Source: Candidatus Brocadiaceae bacterium
GTDB lineage: Bacteria > Planctomycetota > Brocadiia > SM23-32
Direction of reading: 5' to 3'
Assembly (NCBI GenBank): GCA_012728835.1
Contig: JAAYEJ010000029.1
Coordinates: 1-62,478 of the forward strand
DNA length: 62,478 nucleotides
Of this stretch, positions 48,013 to 56,518 are shown piece by piece. The notes beneath the pieces are model-generated. The model saw only the letters and a program-made list of their open reading frames with translations, did no database searches and was not told the DNA's origin. The position numbers were made by a program, and so were the translations under genes. Positions within the stretch are counted from its first letter, which is position 1. Each line of letters begins with the position of its first letter.

Positions 48013-48056
48013 GGCGTCCTTCCCGTGGCTCGGGGCCTGAGCGCGGGCGCAGCGCT

Positions 48057-49079
48057 TCAGAACAGCGATGCCTGCCCTTCGGGCCCGGGGCCGTCGGCGC
48101 CGCAGGCCTCCAGGCCGGCCGGCGTGATGGCGCGCCCCCGGGCCGTGCGTTCCAGCAGGCCCTGGCGGATCAGGAACGGCTCGTAGACGTCCTCGATCGT
48201 GTCTTCCTGTTCGCCGACGACGGCGGCGATGGTCTTGAGCCCGACGGGGCGGCCGGAGCTGCGCGCCAGGAGCGCCAGGATACGGCGGTCCATCTCGGCC
48301 AGTCCGCGGTCGTCGACGCCGAGCCGTCGCAGGCCGTCCTCGGCGATCTGCGGCGTGATGACGCCGCTTCCGGCCGCCTGGGCGACGTCGCGGATGCGGC
48401 GCAGGAACCGGTTGGTGATGCGGGGCGTGCCGCGGGAGCACTCGGCGATGCGGCGGGCGGCCTGCGGCTGCAGGCCGATGCCGAGGATTCGTGCGCTCTT
48501 GGCGGCGACCTCCATGAGTTCGTCGGTGGTGTAGAAGTCGAGCCGTTCGGAGATCTGGAAGCGGCTGCGCAGCGGCGGGGCCAGGAGCCCCTCGCGCGTG
48601 GTGGCGCCGATGAGCGTGAAGGGGCGCAGGTCCAGGCGGATCGACCGGCCATGCGGTCCCGGGTCGATGATGATGGTGATGAAGAAGTCCTCCATCGCCG
48701 TGTAGAGATACTCCTCGACGCGCACGTCGAGGCGGTGGATCTCGTCGATGAACAGGACGTCGCCCCTGCGCAGGCCGGTCAGGAGGCCCACCAGGTCGCG
48801 GGGCTTGCTGAGGGCCGGGCCGCTGGTGGACCGCAGGCTGACGCCGAGTTCGTTGGCGATGATGTAGGCGAGGGTCGTCTTGCCCAGTCCGGGCGGGCCG
48901 CAGAAGAGGATGTGGTCGAGCGGCTCGGCGCGCATGCGGGCGGCCTCGATCCACGTCCGCAGGTTGTCGACCGTGCCGGGGCGGCCGACGAAGTCGGCGA
49001 ACGACGCGGGGCGCAGGACGCTCTCGATCGTCTGCTCGTCGTCCTGGGGAAGGCCGGAGTAGATGTCCTGCTCGTTCAT
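48057..49079 (-). CDS. ruvB: Holliday junction branch-migration helicase RuvB
   Basis: RuvB (340 residues) is the AAA+ motor that drives branch migration with RuvA. LRPASFADFVGRPGTVDNL, Walker A GPPGLGKTTLAYIIANELG, Walker B DVLFIDEIHRL, sensor LIGATTREGLLAPPLRSRF and the winged-helix end (EPFLIRQGLLERTARGRAIT) are present. The start at 49079 gives the normal length. It lies 47 bp after ruvA. Confidence 0.98.
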   Translation of the reverse strand: MNEQDIYSGLPQDDEQTIESVLRPASFADFVGRPGTVDNLRTWIEAARMRAEPLDHILFCGPPGLGKTTLAYIIANELGVSLRSTSGPALSKPRDLVGLLTGLRRGDVLFIDEIHRLDVRVEEYLYTAMEDFFITIIIDPGPHGRSIRLDLRPFTLIGATTREGLLAPPLRSRFQISERLDFYTTDELMEVAAKSARILGIGLQPQAARRIAECSRGTPRITNRFLRRIRDVAQAAGSGVITPQIAEDGLRRLGVDDRGLAEMDRRILALLARSSGRPVGLKTIAAVVGEQEDTIEDVYEPFLIRQGLLERTARGRAITPAGLEACGADGPGPEGQASLF

Positions 49080-49126
49080 CGTTCCCGATCCGTGCGCGGC
49101 CGGTCGAAGGTGCACCGCAGGAGGCG

Positions 49127-49705
49127 TCAGTGGCCGAGGGCATCCTGCACGAGCTGCTGGCGGTCGGCGTCGGGGCCGAGCCGGGCCACGGCGGCGCGCA
49201 CGGCCTGCCGGGCATCGGCCTCGGGTTCCCCGAGCGCCACGAGTGCCTGCACGGCGTCCCGTGCGGCCTGGCTGCCGGCTTCCTCGGCGGCCACGGGCAG
49301 CCGTTCGATCCGTTCGCGCAGTTCCACGATGAGGCGCGAGGCCGTCTTGGCGCCGATCCCCTTCACGGTGCTCTTGAGCGCGTCCGCGTTGCCGTCCAGG
49401 ATGTAGCGCTTGAACTGGCCGGGCTCGCAACTGCTCAGCACACGCAGCGCGACGGCCGGGCCGATGCGGCTGACCGGCAGCAGCATGCGGAACAGCTCCC
49501 GCTCCAGCTCGGTGGCGAAGCCGAACAGGCACAGCTCGTCCTCACGCACCAGCAGGTGGGTCAGCAGGACGGCACGGCCGCCCTCGGGGGGCAGGGCCTC
49601 GTAGGTGGACAGAGGGATTCGCGCGACCAGCCCGACGCCGCCCACGTCGATCGTCGCGGCCGTCGGGCTCTTGACGACGAGGCGGCCCTGGAGGCGGTCG
49701 ATCAT
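49127..49705 (-). CDS. ruvA: Holliday junction DNA-binding protein RuvA
   Basis: RuvA (192 residues) forms the tetramer that binds four-way junctions. The OB-fold start MIDRLQGRLVVK, the helix-hairpin-helix repeats (LLPVSRIGPAVALRVLS and TVKGIGAKTASRLIVELRERI) and the small C-terminal RuvB-binding domain (about 145-192) are all present. It begins 4 bp after the stop of the TPR/alpha-CTD gene, indicating co-transcription. ruvC is not seen nearby. Confidence 0.97.
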   Translation of the reverse strand: MIDRLQGRLVVKSPTAATIDVGGVGLVARIPLSTYEALPPEGGRAVLLTHLLVREDELCLFGFATELERELFRMLLPVSRIGPAVALRVLSSCEPGQFKRYILDGNADALKSTVKGIGAKTASRLIVELRERIERLPVAAEEAGSQAARDAVQALVALGEPEADARQAVRAAVARLGPDADRQQLVQDALGH

Positions 49706-49709
49706 CCGT

Positions 49710-50996
49710 TCACTCGCTCCGGAGTTCCAGGCCGAGCGACTCCAGTTTCAGCACGATCTCGTTGAGGCTCGTGGCGCCGAAGTTGGGCACGCCCACCAGG
49801 TCGGCCTCGCTCAGGCGCACCAGGTCGCCGATCGTGGCCACCCCGAGGCGCTCCAGGCATCGACGGCAGCGGGTGGACAGCTCGAGCGTCTCGACCGAGG
49901 CGGTCAGGGCGTCGCTCTCGTCGTCGTCCTCTTCGCGGGGGGCTTCCTGGCCGAGCTGGAGGTCGTAGCGGGCCATCAACTGCTCGATCTCCTCCAGGCT
50001 CGTGTCGCCGAAGTTCTTTTCGCTCAGCAGCTCCTCGCGCGTGACCTTCGTCAGGGCGCCCAGCGTCTTGATGTCCCGACGGTCCAGGCACGTGCGGCTC
50101 CGCGCGCTCAGCTCGAACGCGGAGAGTTCCATGTTGAACAACTCCTCCATGCGGCGCATGTCGCGCGTCTTGGCGGCGTCGACGAACATGGTCAGCGACG
50201 ACTCGGCGTCCTTCAGGTAGAGCTGCGCCTGCTTGTGCCGAGGGTCGATGGCGAGCACGCGCTTGTAGCAGTCGATCGCGCGGTCGTACTCGTTGTGGTC
50301 CTCGCTCAGGATGCCCAGGTTGATCAGCGCGCCGACGTATGTCGGGCGCAGGTCGGCGCAGCGGCCGTACAGCTCCATGGCCCGCCTGTCGTCGCCGTTC
50401 AGGTCGGCGTTCCGGGCCAGCCGGAACAGGCTCCGGGCATGCTCGGGGTCCAGGTCGAGCGCGGATTCGTACAGCCGCATGGCCTCGGCGTAGTCTCCGT
50501 CGGCCTCCGCCAACAGGCCGCGGGCATACAGCAGGGCGGCGGTCGGTTCGGCCTTGGCGTGCTTCTTCAGGATGTCGACGGCCGCCTGCGGCTGCTGCAG
50601 GTCGCAGTAGGCTTCGACCAGGAGCACGTCGATCGCCGGGTCCTGGCCGGCCTCGGCCTGGAGCAGGTCCACGCCTTCCTGCGTGCGGCCCATGGCCAGC
50701 AGTGCGCGGCCCAGGAAGTGGGCGGCGTTCTTGCGGCTGCGCACGGGGCGCAACCGCTCGGCGGCCTCCGCGTAGCGTCCGCGGGCCAGCAGCAGGATCC
50801 CCAGCTTCTCGCTGAGGTCTCTCTGCTCGTCGTCGGAGACCTGGTCCCGGTCCGCCTCCATCTGCCGGATGCGCCGGTCCGCCTGATCGACCGTGGCGTA
50901 GCTGTCGTAGACGCAGGTGACCAGTTGGTCGTAGTTGTCCCTGGTCAGCGGGGCGGCCAGCAGTTCGTCAAGTTGCTTCGCAAGTGTCGTTGCCAT
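49710..50996 (-). CDS. TPR protein with two C-terminal RNA polymerase alpha-CTD-like domains
   Basis: A 428-residue protein. Tetratricopeptide repeats fill about 60-270 (for example AALLYARGLLAEADGDYAEAMRLYESALDLDPEHA). Two copies of an RNA polymerase alpha-subunit C-terminal domain follow, at about 295-350 (FELSARSRTCLDRRDIKTLGALTKVTREELLSEKNFGDTSLEEIEQLM) and 370-425 (LELSTRCRRCLERLGVATIGDLVRLSEADLVGVPNFGATSLNEIVLKL). The Arg equivalent to E. coli Arg265 and the Ser of 'G..SL.EI' (Ser299) are kept, so DNA or UP-element binding is plausible. It may bridge promoters, activators or polymerase. It leads the ruvAB operon. No experimental role is known to me. Confidence 0.85.
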   Translation of the reverse strand: MATTLAKQLDELLAAPLTRDNYDQLVTCVYDSYATVDQADRRIRQMEADRDQVSDDEQRDLSEKLGILLLARGRYAEAAERLRPVRSRKNAAHFLGRALLAMGRTQEGVDLLQAEAGQDPAIDVLLVEAYCDLQQPQAAVDILKKHAKAEPTAALLYARGLLAEADGDYAEAMRLYESALDLDPEHARSLFRLARNADLNGDDRRAMELYGRCADLRPTYVGALINLGILSEDHNEYDRAIDCYKRVLAIDPRHKQAQLYLKDAESSLTMFVDAAKTRDMRRMEELFNMELSAFELSARSRTCLDRRDIKTLGALTKVTREELLSEKNFGDTSLEEIEQLMARYDLQLGQEAPREEDDDESDALTASVETLELSTRCRRCLERLGVATIGDLVRLSEADLVGVPNFGATSLNEIVLKLESLGLELRSE

Positions 50997-51074
50997 AGAC
51001 TCTTCAGCACGATCATTGGGGGAGAGCGGCTGCGGCGGAACGGCACACCCTGCCTGCAGTTCACCGTCCCTGGC

Positions 51075-51103
51075 AGGCTAACAGGAAGTTTGAACCCTGT
51101 CAA
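51075..51103 (-). promoter_or_regulatory. Promoter of the TPR/alpha-CTD - ruvAB operon
   Basis: On the minus strand a perfect TTGACA (51098-51103) and TAGCCT (51075-51080) with a 17-bp spacer. It overlaps the divergent kdsA promoter. Confidence 0.5.
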
Positions 51104-51118
51104 GGGATTTGGTATCCT
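51090..51118 (+). promoter_or_regulatory. Promoter of kdsA-nadD
   Basis: TTGAAC (51090-51095) and TATCCT (51113-51118) with a 17-bp spacer; the kdsA GTG start is 54 bp further. Confidence 0.5.
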
Positions 51119-51171
51119 GCCCCCGCCGCAGGAGGGGGCGCCGGCCCCAAGCTGGAAAGGAACTCAGTTCC

Positions 51172-51996
51172 GTGGCGCAAGTGCATATCACCGAGGGAAT
51201 CTCGGCCGGCGACGGCCGGCCGTTGCTCGTCATCGCCGGGCCGTGTGTCATCGAGGGGCGCTGCCTCTGTCTGCGGGTCGCCTCCCATCTGAAGGCGCTC
51301 TGCGAACAGATCAAGCTGCCGTTCGTCTTCAAGGCGTCGTTCGACAAGGCCAACCGCAGCAGCATCTCCTCGTTCCGAGGAGTCGGCATGGAGGACGGCC
51401 TCAGCATCCTGGCCGAGGTCAAGGAGAAGGTGGGCGTGCCCGTCGTGACCGACATCCACCTGCCGGAGCAGGCCGCCCCGGTGGCCGAGGTCGTCGACAT
51501 GCTCCAGATCCCCGCCTTCCTGTGCCGTCAGACGGACCTGCTGATCGCCGCCGCGCGCGCCGGTCGGCCCGTCCTCATCAAGAAGGGCCAGTTCATCGCC
51601 CCGGAGGACATGGGGCGCGCCGCCGAGAAGGTCCGGTCCATGGGCAACGCGGACGTCCTTCTGTGCGAGCGCGGCGCCGTCTTCGGCTACCACGACCTGG
51701 TGGCCGACATGCGCTCGATCGTCCGCATGAAGGCCCTCGGCTATCCCGTCGCGTTCGACGTCACCCATTCCACCCAGCGCCCCGGCGCGGCCGGCACCGC
51801 CAGCGGGGGTGAGCGCGAGATGGCGATGCCGCTCGGATCGGCCGCCGTGGCGGCCGGGGCCGACGCCGTGTTCATCGAGACGCACCCGCAGCCCGACGAG
51901 GCCCTGTCCGACGCCGCCAGCATGGTGCCGCTGGAGTCGATGGAGCTTCTGCTCAAGAGGCTCCAGGCCGTCGCCGCAGCGGTGGGGAAGCCGTGA
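51172..51996 (+). CDS. kdsA: 3-deoxy-8-phosphooctulonate (Kdo-8-P) synthase
   Basis: KdsA (274 residues) condenses arabinose-5-phosphate and phosphoenolpyruvate to Kdo-8-P for lipopolysaccharide inner core. LLVIAGPCVIEG, FKASFDKANRSS, SFRGVGMEDGL, TDIHLPEQAAPVAEVVDMLQIPAFLCRQTDLL, IKKGQFIAPEDM, FDVTHSTQRPG and IETHPQPDEALSDAASM are all present. The GPCVIE form with its Cys suggests the metal-dependent subclass. The GTG start has AAAGGA upstream. Its stop shares bases with the nadD start (TGATG). Confidence 0.96.
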   Translation: MAQVHITEGISAGDGRPLLVIAGPCVIEGRCLCLRVASHLKALCEQIKLPFVFKASFDKANRSSISSFRGVGMEDGLSILAEVKEKVGVPVVTDIHLPEQAAPVAEVVDMLQIPAFLCRQTDLLIAAARAGRPVLIKKGQFIAPEDMGRAAEKVRSMGNADVLLCERGAVFGYHDLVADMRSIVRMKALGYPVAFDVTHSTQRPGAAGTASGGEREMAMPLGSAAVAAGADAVFIETHPQPDEALSDAASMVPLESMELLLKRLQAVAAAVGKP

Positions 51997-52610
51997 TGGC
52001 CGGCATCGGCCTGCTCGGGGGCTCGTTCGACCCCGTCCACTGCGCGCACGTGGCCCTGGCTGAGCGCGCGCGCGACCGGCTTGCCCTCGACTGCGTCCGG
52101 CTGGTGCCCGCACGCCGCAACCCCCACAAGCCCGTCCGGCCGGTCGCCTCGGACGCTCACCGCGTACGGATGCTCGAACTGGCCGTCGAGGGCCGGCGCG
52201 GCCTGCGCGTCAGCACGGCGGAACTCGACCGCCAGGGGCCGTCCTACACGCTCATCACGGTGCAGGAACTGCGCCGCGAGGTGGGCGTCGATGCGCCGAT
52301 CTACCTGCTGCTGGGCGCCGACAGCGTCGGCGACCTGGCGCGCTGGTGGCGGGCCGACGAACTGGTGGCCCAGGCCCTGGTCGTGCCCTTCGACCGGCCC
52401 GGCTGCCGGCTCGACGAGGTGCTGGAGGGCTTGGTGCCGCGCTTCGGAAGGGCGTGGGTGGCGGCGGCGCGGGCCCGGCGGATCGACGGGCCGCCCATGG
52501 AGGTCTCCTCCACGCAGGTCCGGGAGCGGCTGCGGGCCGGCCTGTCCGTCGTGGGGCTGGTGCCCGAGGCCGTCGCACGCTACATCGCCGAACAGGGCCT
52601 CTACGCCTGA
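51996..52610 (+). CDS. nadD: Nicotinate-nucleotide adenylyltransferase
   Basis: NadD (204 residues) makes nicotinic acid adenine dinucleotide in NAD synthesis. The nucleotidyltransferase motif GLLGGSFDPVHCAHVALAERA (GxFDPxHxxH) is at the N-terminus, then LVPARRNPHKP, YLLLGADSVGDLARWWRADEL, and the C-terminal ISSTxxR-like MEVSSTQVRERLRAGLSVVGLVPEAVARYI. ATG 51996 overlaps the kdsA stop by one base; a GTG at 51993 is an alternative. Confidence 0.95.
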   Translation: MAGIGLLGGSFDPVHCAHVALAERARDRLALDCVRLVPARRNPHKPVRPVASDAHRVRMLELAVEGRRGLRVSTAELDRQGPSYTLITVQELRREVGVDAPIYLLLGADSVGDLARWWRADELVAQALVVPFDRPGCRLDEVLEGLVPRFGRAWVAAARARRIDGPPMEVSSTQVRERLRAGLSVVGLVPEAVARYIAEQGLYA

Positions 52611-52620
52611 AGGGGGGGCG

Positions 52621-53658
52621 CTACGGCGTCTCGTCGTCGTCCCAGGCCAATTCCTCCCGCCAGCGGTGGCGCACGGCCTGCTTGCGCGTGCTGCGGGACT
52701 GGCGGCGCTGCTTCTTCGCGACCTGCTCCTGGGGCTGTTCCACGTCCGTTGCGCGGGGCACCTCGATCTCCTCGATGCCCTCGACGATCCGCACGTAGCT
52801 GTGGTAGCGCTCCGCGTCCAGCTCGCCGCTCTCGACGGCCGCCTTCACGGCGCAGTGCGGTTCGTGCATGTGGACGCAGTCGGGCATGCGGCAGTCGGCG
52901 GAGAGTTCCCAGATGTGCGGGAAGAACTGGGCGACCTCGACCTTCCGGATGTCCCAGAGCGTGAACTCCCGGATGCCCGGCGTGTCCACCACGTAGCCGC
53001 CGAAGGACAGCTTGAGCAGCGAGGCGTAGGTGGTGACGTGGCGGCCCTTGGTGGTCACCGGGCCCGTACGGAGCTTCAGGCCCGGCTGGAGGGCATTCAG
53101 CAGGGAGGACTTGCCCACGCCGCTGTGGCCGGCGAAGACCGTGCTCCGGTCGCGGAGGGCCGCCCGCAGACCGTCCAGGCCGCGGCGCTGCAGGGCGCTC
53201 GTGCGCAGGACGCGGTAGCCGAGCGACTCGTACATGCCGGCCACGTCTTCGTACTCGGCGGGATCGTCCGCCTGGTCGGTCTTGTTGATGCAGAGGATCG
53301 GTTCGAGCCGCCCGGTCTCGCCGGCGATGATGTATCGGTCGATGATGCCCGGCGTCAGCGGCGGGACGCGTACGGACGTGACGATGAGCAACTGGTCCAC
53401 GTTGGCGACGATCACGTGTTCGGTGTGCTGCCCGCGCGGCGAGGTGCGAGAGAGCTTCGTGCGGCGCGGAAGCACCTGCTCCACCACCCCTTCGCCGCCC
53501 CCGACGGCGGTGAGGATGACCCGGTCCCCGACGGCCAGCGGCTTCGACTCCCCCGTGTCGTTGTCGACCAGGCGGCCGCGCACCTTGCACTCATAGACGG
53601 CGTCCCCCGCGTCCACCTCGCACAGTGCGGACCGGATCCGGATGACCGTTCCTTCCAT
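52621..53658 (-). CDS. rsgA: Ribosome-assembly GTPase RsgA
   Basis: RsgA (345 residues) checks late 30S subunit assembly. The OB-fold N-terminus (about 1-75) precedes a circularly permuted GTPase: NKTD (G4) comes before GHSGVGKSSLLN (G1), and DTPGIREF (G3) follows. The zinc knuckle CRMPDCVHMHEPHC has the C-x4-C-x-H-x5-C spacing of the family. A basic C-terminal tail (KKQRRQSRSTRKQAVRHRWR) extends beyond the usual end. It is last in the leftward lpdA-to-rsgA run, 19 bp after holB. Confidence 0.96.
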   Translation of the reverse strand: MEGTVIRIRSALCEVDAGDAVYECKVRGRLVDNDTGESKPLAVGDRVILTAVGGGEGVVEQVLPRRTKLSRTSPRGQHTEHVIVANVDQLLIVTSVRVPPLTPGIIDRYIIAGETGRLEPILCINKTDQADDPAEYEDVAGMYESLGYRVLRTSALQRRGLDGLRAALRDRSTVFAGHSGVGKSSLLNALQPGLKLRTGPVTTKGRHVTTYASLLKLSFGGYVVDTPGIREFTLWDIRKVEVAQFFPHIWELSADCRMPDCVHMHEPHCAVKAAVESGELDAERYHSYVRIVEGIEEIEVPRATDVEQPQEQVAKKQRRQSRSTRKQAVRHRWREELAWDDDETP

Positions 53659-53677
53659 GGACCCTCGAAGGCTGTCG

Positions 53678-54676
53678 TTACGTCTGCGGTTCGGCGCCGC
53701 AGAGGCGCGTGAACATGCGGTCCAGGGCCAGGCGCATCTGCGCGTTGGCCCCGATCATCTCGATCGTCTCCACGACGGTGTCGGCGAGGTCCAGGTAATC
53801 GTCCGCGTCGCCGGCGGCGGCGGCCCGTTGCCGCATCGCCCCCTCCCGGTCCCGGTTCACCAGTGGGCAGTCGTCCTCCGGCGCGGCGGCCAGGACGGCC
53901 AGGTCGCGGTAGTAGACGGCCAGGCACTCCAGCAGGTCCTGCAGGGAGTCGCGCGCGGAGCCCGCGCCGGCCTCTTTGGCGAGGTCGGCCAGCCAGTCGG
54001 CCAGTTCCAGGTTGTCCTCGGGCGCGGCCGAGGCCAGCCGGTCCAGCAACTCCCGGTTCCGTTCGTGGAGCCCTTCGCGGGCGGACCGCAGGGCCAGGCC
54101 GGGGGCGCCCCAGCATCGGCCGGCCAGCCAGTGGGCGTCGTCGTCGGCGTAGCCCTCCTCGGTGAGCCGGCGGCTCAGCGCCGCCTGGGGCAGGTTGGCG
54201 AATCGCACCAGGCGGCAGCGGCTGATGATGGTCTCGGGGACGCGCCGGAGGCTCGAGGCGATCAGGATGAACACGCAGCGGCCGGGCGGCTCCTCCAGCA
54301 GCTTCAGGAACGCGTTCGCGGCCTCGTCGGTCATGCGCTCGGCATCGTTGACGACGAACACGCGCCGGTCCGCCCGAACCGGCCGAAGCCCGGCCGTGTG
54401 CTGCAGGTCGCGCACGACCTGCAACGGCAGCGACTGGCGGCCCTCCGGCAGGCCCACCTGCGTGTAGTCCGGGTGTGCGTTGCCTGCCAGCAGGCGGCAG
54501 TCGGCGCCGGTCGAGTCCGGGCAGAGCAGGGCGGCGGCCAGCCGGCGCGCCATCTCCAGGCGCCCCGTCCCGGCGGACCCGAGGAAGAGCAGCGCGTGCG
54601 GCAGCCGGCCGCTTTTCAGCAGGCCGGCCAACTGGCGCCCGGCCCGCTCCTGGCCCTCGATGGATTCGAACCCCAT
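53678..54676 (-). CDS. holB: DNA polymerase III delta-prime subunit
   Basis: HolB (332 residues) is the stator of the clamp loader. SIEGQERAGRQLAGLLKSGRLPHALLFLGSAGTG opens the AAA+ domain; DAERMTDEAANAFLKLLEEPP and the SRC motif ETIISRCRLVRF follow. The P-loop position has Arg (GTGR) instead of Lys, in line with delta-prime proteins not being ATPases. The zinc module is reduced. It starts 13 bp after the lipoyl-carrier gene; dnaX is in the window at 10390. Confidence 0.92.
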   Translation of the reverse strand: MGFESIEGQERAGRQLAGLLKSGRLPHALLFLGSAGTGRLEMARRLAAALLCPDSTGADCRLLAGNAHPDYTQVGLPEGRQSLPLQVVRDLQHTAGLRPVRADRRVFVVNDAERMTDEAANAFLKLLEEPPGRCVFILIASSLRRVPETIISRCRLVRFANLPQAALSRRLTEEGYADDDAHWLAGRCWGAPGLALRSAREGLHERNRELLDRLASAAPEDNLELADWLADLAKEAGAGSARDSLQDLLECLAVYYRDLAVLAAAPEDDCPLVNRDREGAMRQRAAAAGDADDYLDLADTVVETIEMIGANAQMRLALDRMFTRLCGAEPQT

Positions 54677-54689
54677 AGGTCCCCGCGTG

Positions 54690-54929
54690 CTACTGCTCGA
54701 CGAGCGCCATCACCTGGCCGGCCTTCACCTTCTCGCCCTCGCCGGCCAGAATCGACGTGATCCTGCCGCTGACGGGCGCCGGCACGGTGAACGCCGCCTT
54801 GTCCGTGACCATCTCCACCATGTCCTCGCCCTCGACCATCTCCTCGCCCTCGTTGACGTACCAGAAGGACACCTCGGCGTCCTCCGGCGCCTCGTCGCCC
54901 AGCGGGGGCAGCTTCACTTCAATCGGCAT
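54690..54929 (-). CDS. Stand-alone lipoyl (biotinyl/lipoyl-attachment) domain protein
   Basis: A 79-residue protein that is one lipoyl domain. [30 protein letters not shown] is the first half; the lipoylated Lys44 sits in [13 protein letters not shown], and the symmetric second half ends [16 protein letters not shown]. The DKA context favours lipoate over biotin (which prefers MKM). It is encoded in one run with lipA, lipB and lpdA, so it probably carries the lipoyl arm reduced and reoxidised by Lpd. Full 2-oxoacid dehydrogenase E1/E2 genes are absent here. Its first 11 nt overlap the end of lipA. Confidence 0.9.
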   Translation of the reverse strand: MPIEVKLPPLGDEAPEDAEVSFWYVNEGEEMVEGEDMVEMVTDKAAFTVPAPVSGRITSILAGEGEKVKAGQVMALVEQ

Positions 54930-55827
54930 CGCGTGTCTCCGTTCCCGTTCCGTTGATCCTGTCGTTCACCAGATCCCGTGCCATGGCGGCCGCCCCGTAG
55001 CTGCTGCGGACGAACGGCCCGCTCGCCACGGCGGCAAAGCCCATCCGCAGCGCCTGCGCCTCCAGGGCGGCGAAGCGTTCCGGCGGCACGAACTCCGCCA
55101 CCGGGCAGTGGGCCGGCGACGGCGCCAGGTACTGCCCCAGCGTCAGCGCCGTGCAGCCGGCGCCGCACAGGTCGCCCAGGACGGCCGAGACCTCCTGCGG
55201 CGTCTCGCCCAGGCCGAGCATCAGCCCGCTCTTCGTGGCCGGCACGGCGGGGTGCTCGGCCGCCTGCGCCAGCACGCGGAGCGAGCGGCGGTAGTCCGCT
55301 TCCGGGCGCACGCGGGCGTAAAGGCGCGGCACGGTCTCGACGTTATGATTGAAGACTTCGGGCGCGGCGTCAAGCACCCGGGCCAGATCCGCCGCGTTTC
55401 CGGCGAAGTCCGGCGTCAGGACCTCTACGGTCGCCTCCGTGCCCTCGTGCAGGGCCCGGATCGTCTCGGCGAAGTGCCCGGCGCCGCCGTCGGGCAGGTC
55501 GTCGCGCGTCACGCTGGTGACCACCACGTGGCGCAGCCCCAGCCGGCGCACGGCCTCGGCCAGCCGCCGGGGCTCCCGGGCTTCCACGGGGGAGGGCGCG
55601 CCCCGGGCGACCGCGCAGAACGTGCAGCCCCGCGTGCAGACCGTGCCGAGGATCATGAACGTGGCCGTGCCCCGTGCGAAGCACTCGCCGATGTTGGGGC
55701 AGCGGGCCTGCCGGCAGACGGTCTCCAGGTGCAGCTCATCCAGCATGTCCAGCACGGGCCGCATCTGCTGCTCGGGCGGCAGGCGCTTGCGCAGCCAGGG
55801 GGGGAACCTGCGCGTGGGGGTGCTCAT
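54919..55827 (-). CDS. lipA: Lipoyl synthase
   Basis: LipA (302 residues) is the radical-SAM enzyme that inserts two sulfurs into octanoyl chains on lipoyl domains. The auxiliary cluster motif [12 protein letters not shown] (C-x4-C-x5-C), the radical-SAM CTRGCTFC (C-x3-C-x2-C) and the C-terminal R-S-S-Y (VRSSYGA) are all present, as is [18 protein letters not shown]. It overlaps lipB by 4 bp (ATGA) and the lipoyl-domain gene by 11 bp, so translation of the three is probably coupled. Confidence 0.97.
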   Translation of the reverse strand: MSTPTRRFPPWLRKRLPPEQQMRPVLDMLDELHLETVCRQARCPNIGECFARGTATFMILGTVCTRGCTFCAVARGAPSPVEAREPRRLAEAVRRLGLRHVVVTSVTRDDLPDGGAGHFAETIRALHEGTEATVEVLTPDFAGNAADLARVLDAAPEVFNHNVETVPRLYARVRPEADYRRSLRVLAQAAEHPAVPATKSGLMLGLGETPQEVSAVLGDLCGAGCTALTLGQYLAPSPAHCPVAEFVPPERFAALEAQALRMGFAAVASGPFVRSSYGAAAMARDLVNDRINGTGTETRDAD

Positions 55828-56513
55828 GGAGTCTCCCGTGCGCCGGCCGCCGGCGCCGGCGTCATCTCGAAGTGTTCCGCGAAGGTCTCGGCAGCCCGCA
55901 ACGCAACGTCCGCAAGCGCCGGCACCGTGCCGGTCTCCCGCGCCAGCGACGTCATCGTCACGCCCCTGAGGCCGCACGGGACGATCAGGTCGAACTGCGA
56001 CAGGTCGGTCGTCACGTTCAGCGCCACCCCGTGGTAGGCCACCCAGTGCCGGACGGCGATGCCGATGGAGGCGATCTTGCGGTCCTCCACCCAGACGCCG
56101 GTATGGGGCGAGTCCGCGTGGGCCGGCACGCCGTAGCCGCGGCAGAGGGCCACGAGCCACGCCTCCAGGTCGCGCAGGTAGCGGTGCAGGTTGCGCCCGC
56201 GCCGGCGCAGGTCCAGGATGGGGTAGACGACGAGCTGCCCGGGGCCGTGGTAGGTCACCTCGCCGCCGCGGTTCGTCTCGGCCACCGCCACGCCGCGCGC
56301 GGCCAGCGCGTCCGCGTCGGCCAGCACGTCGCCGCGCACGCCCGTGCGGCCGATCGTCACCGTCGGCGTGTGCTCGAGCAGCATCAGGCACTCGGGTTCC
56401 CGCTGCTCGATCACCGCGTCGCGGCGCCGCACCTGCTCCCGGAACGCCTCTTCGTATCCGAGCCTCCGCAAGGGGGGGCACAGCAGGCGCGGTCGCGGGG
56501 GCGGGAGTGCCAT
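55824..56513 (-). CDS. lipB: Octanoyl-ACP:protein octanoyltransferase
   Basis: LipB (229 residues) moves octanoate from ACP to lipoyl domains, supplying the substrate of Lip[23 protein letters not shown], the Lys of [22 protein letters not shown] and the Cys of [14 protein letters not shown] form the active site. The start at 56513 is 5 bp after the lpdA stop; a longer frame adds a proline/arginine-rich tail that is unlikely. It overlaps lipA by 4 bp. Confidence 0.96.
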   Translation of the reverse strand: MALPPPRPRLLCPPLRRLGYEEAFREQVRRRDAVIEQREPECLMLLEHTPTVTIGRTGVRGDVLADADALAARGVAVAETNRGGEVTYHGPGQLVVYPILDLRRRGRNLHRYLRDLEAWLVALCRGYGVPAHADSPHTGVWVEDRKIASIGIAVRHWVAYHGVALNVTTDLSQFDLIVPCGLRGVTMTSLARETGTVPALADVALRAAETFAEHFEMTPAPAAGARETP

Positions 56514-56518
56514 GCGGC

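Noticed and set aside
53678-54676. Loss of the P-loop Lys in HolB as a damaged gene
   Set aside because: Delta-prime subunits normally lack ATPase activity, and variation at this position is expected.
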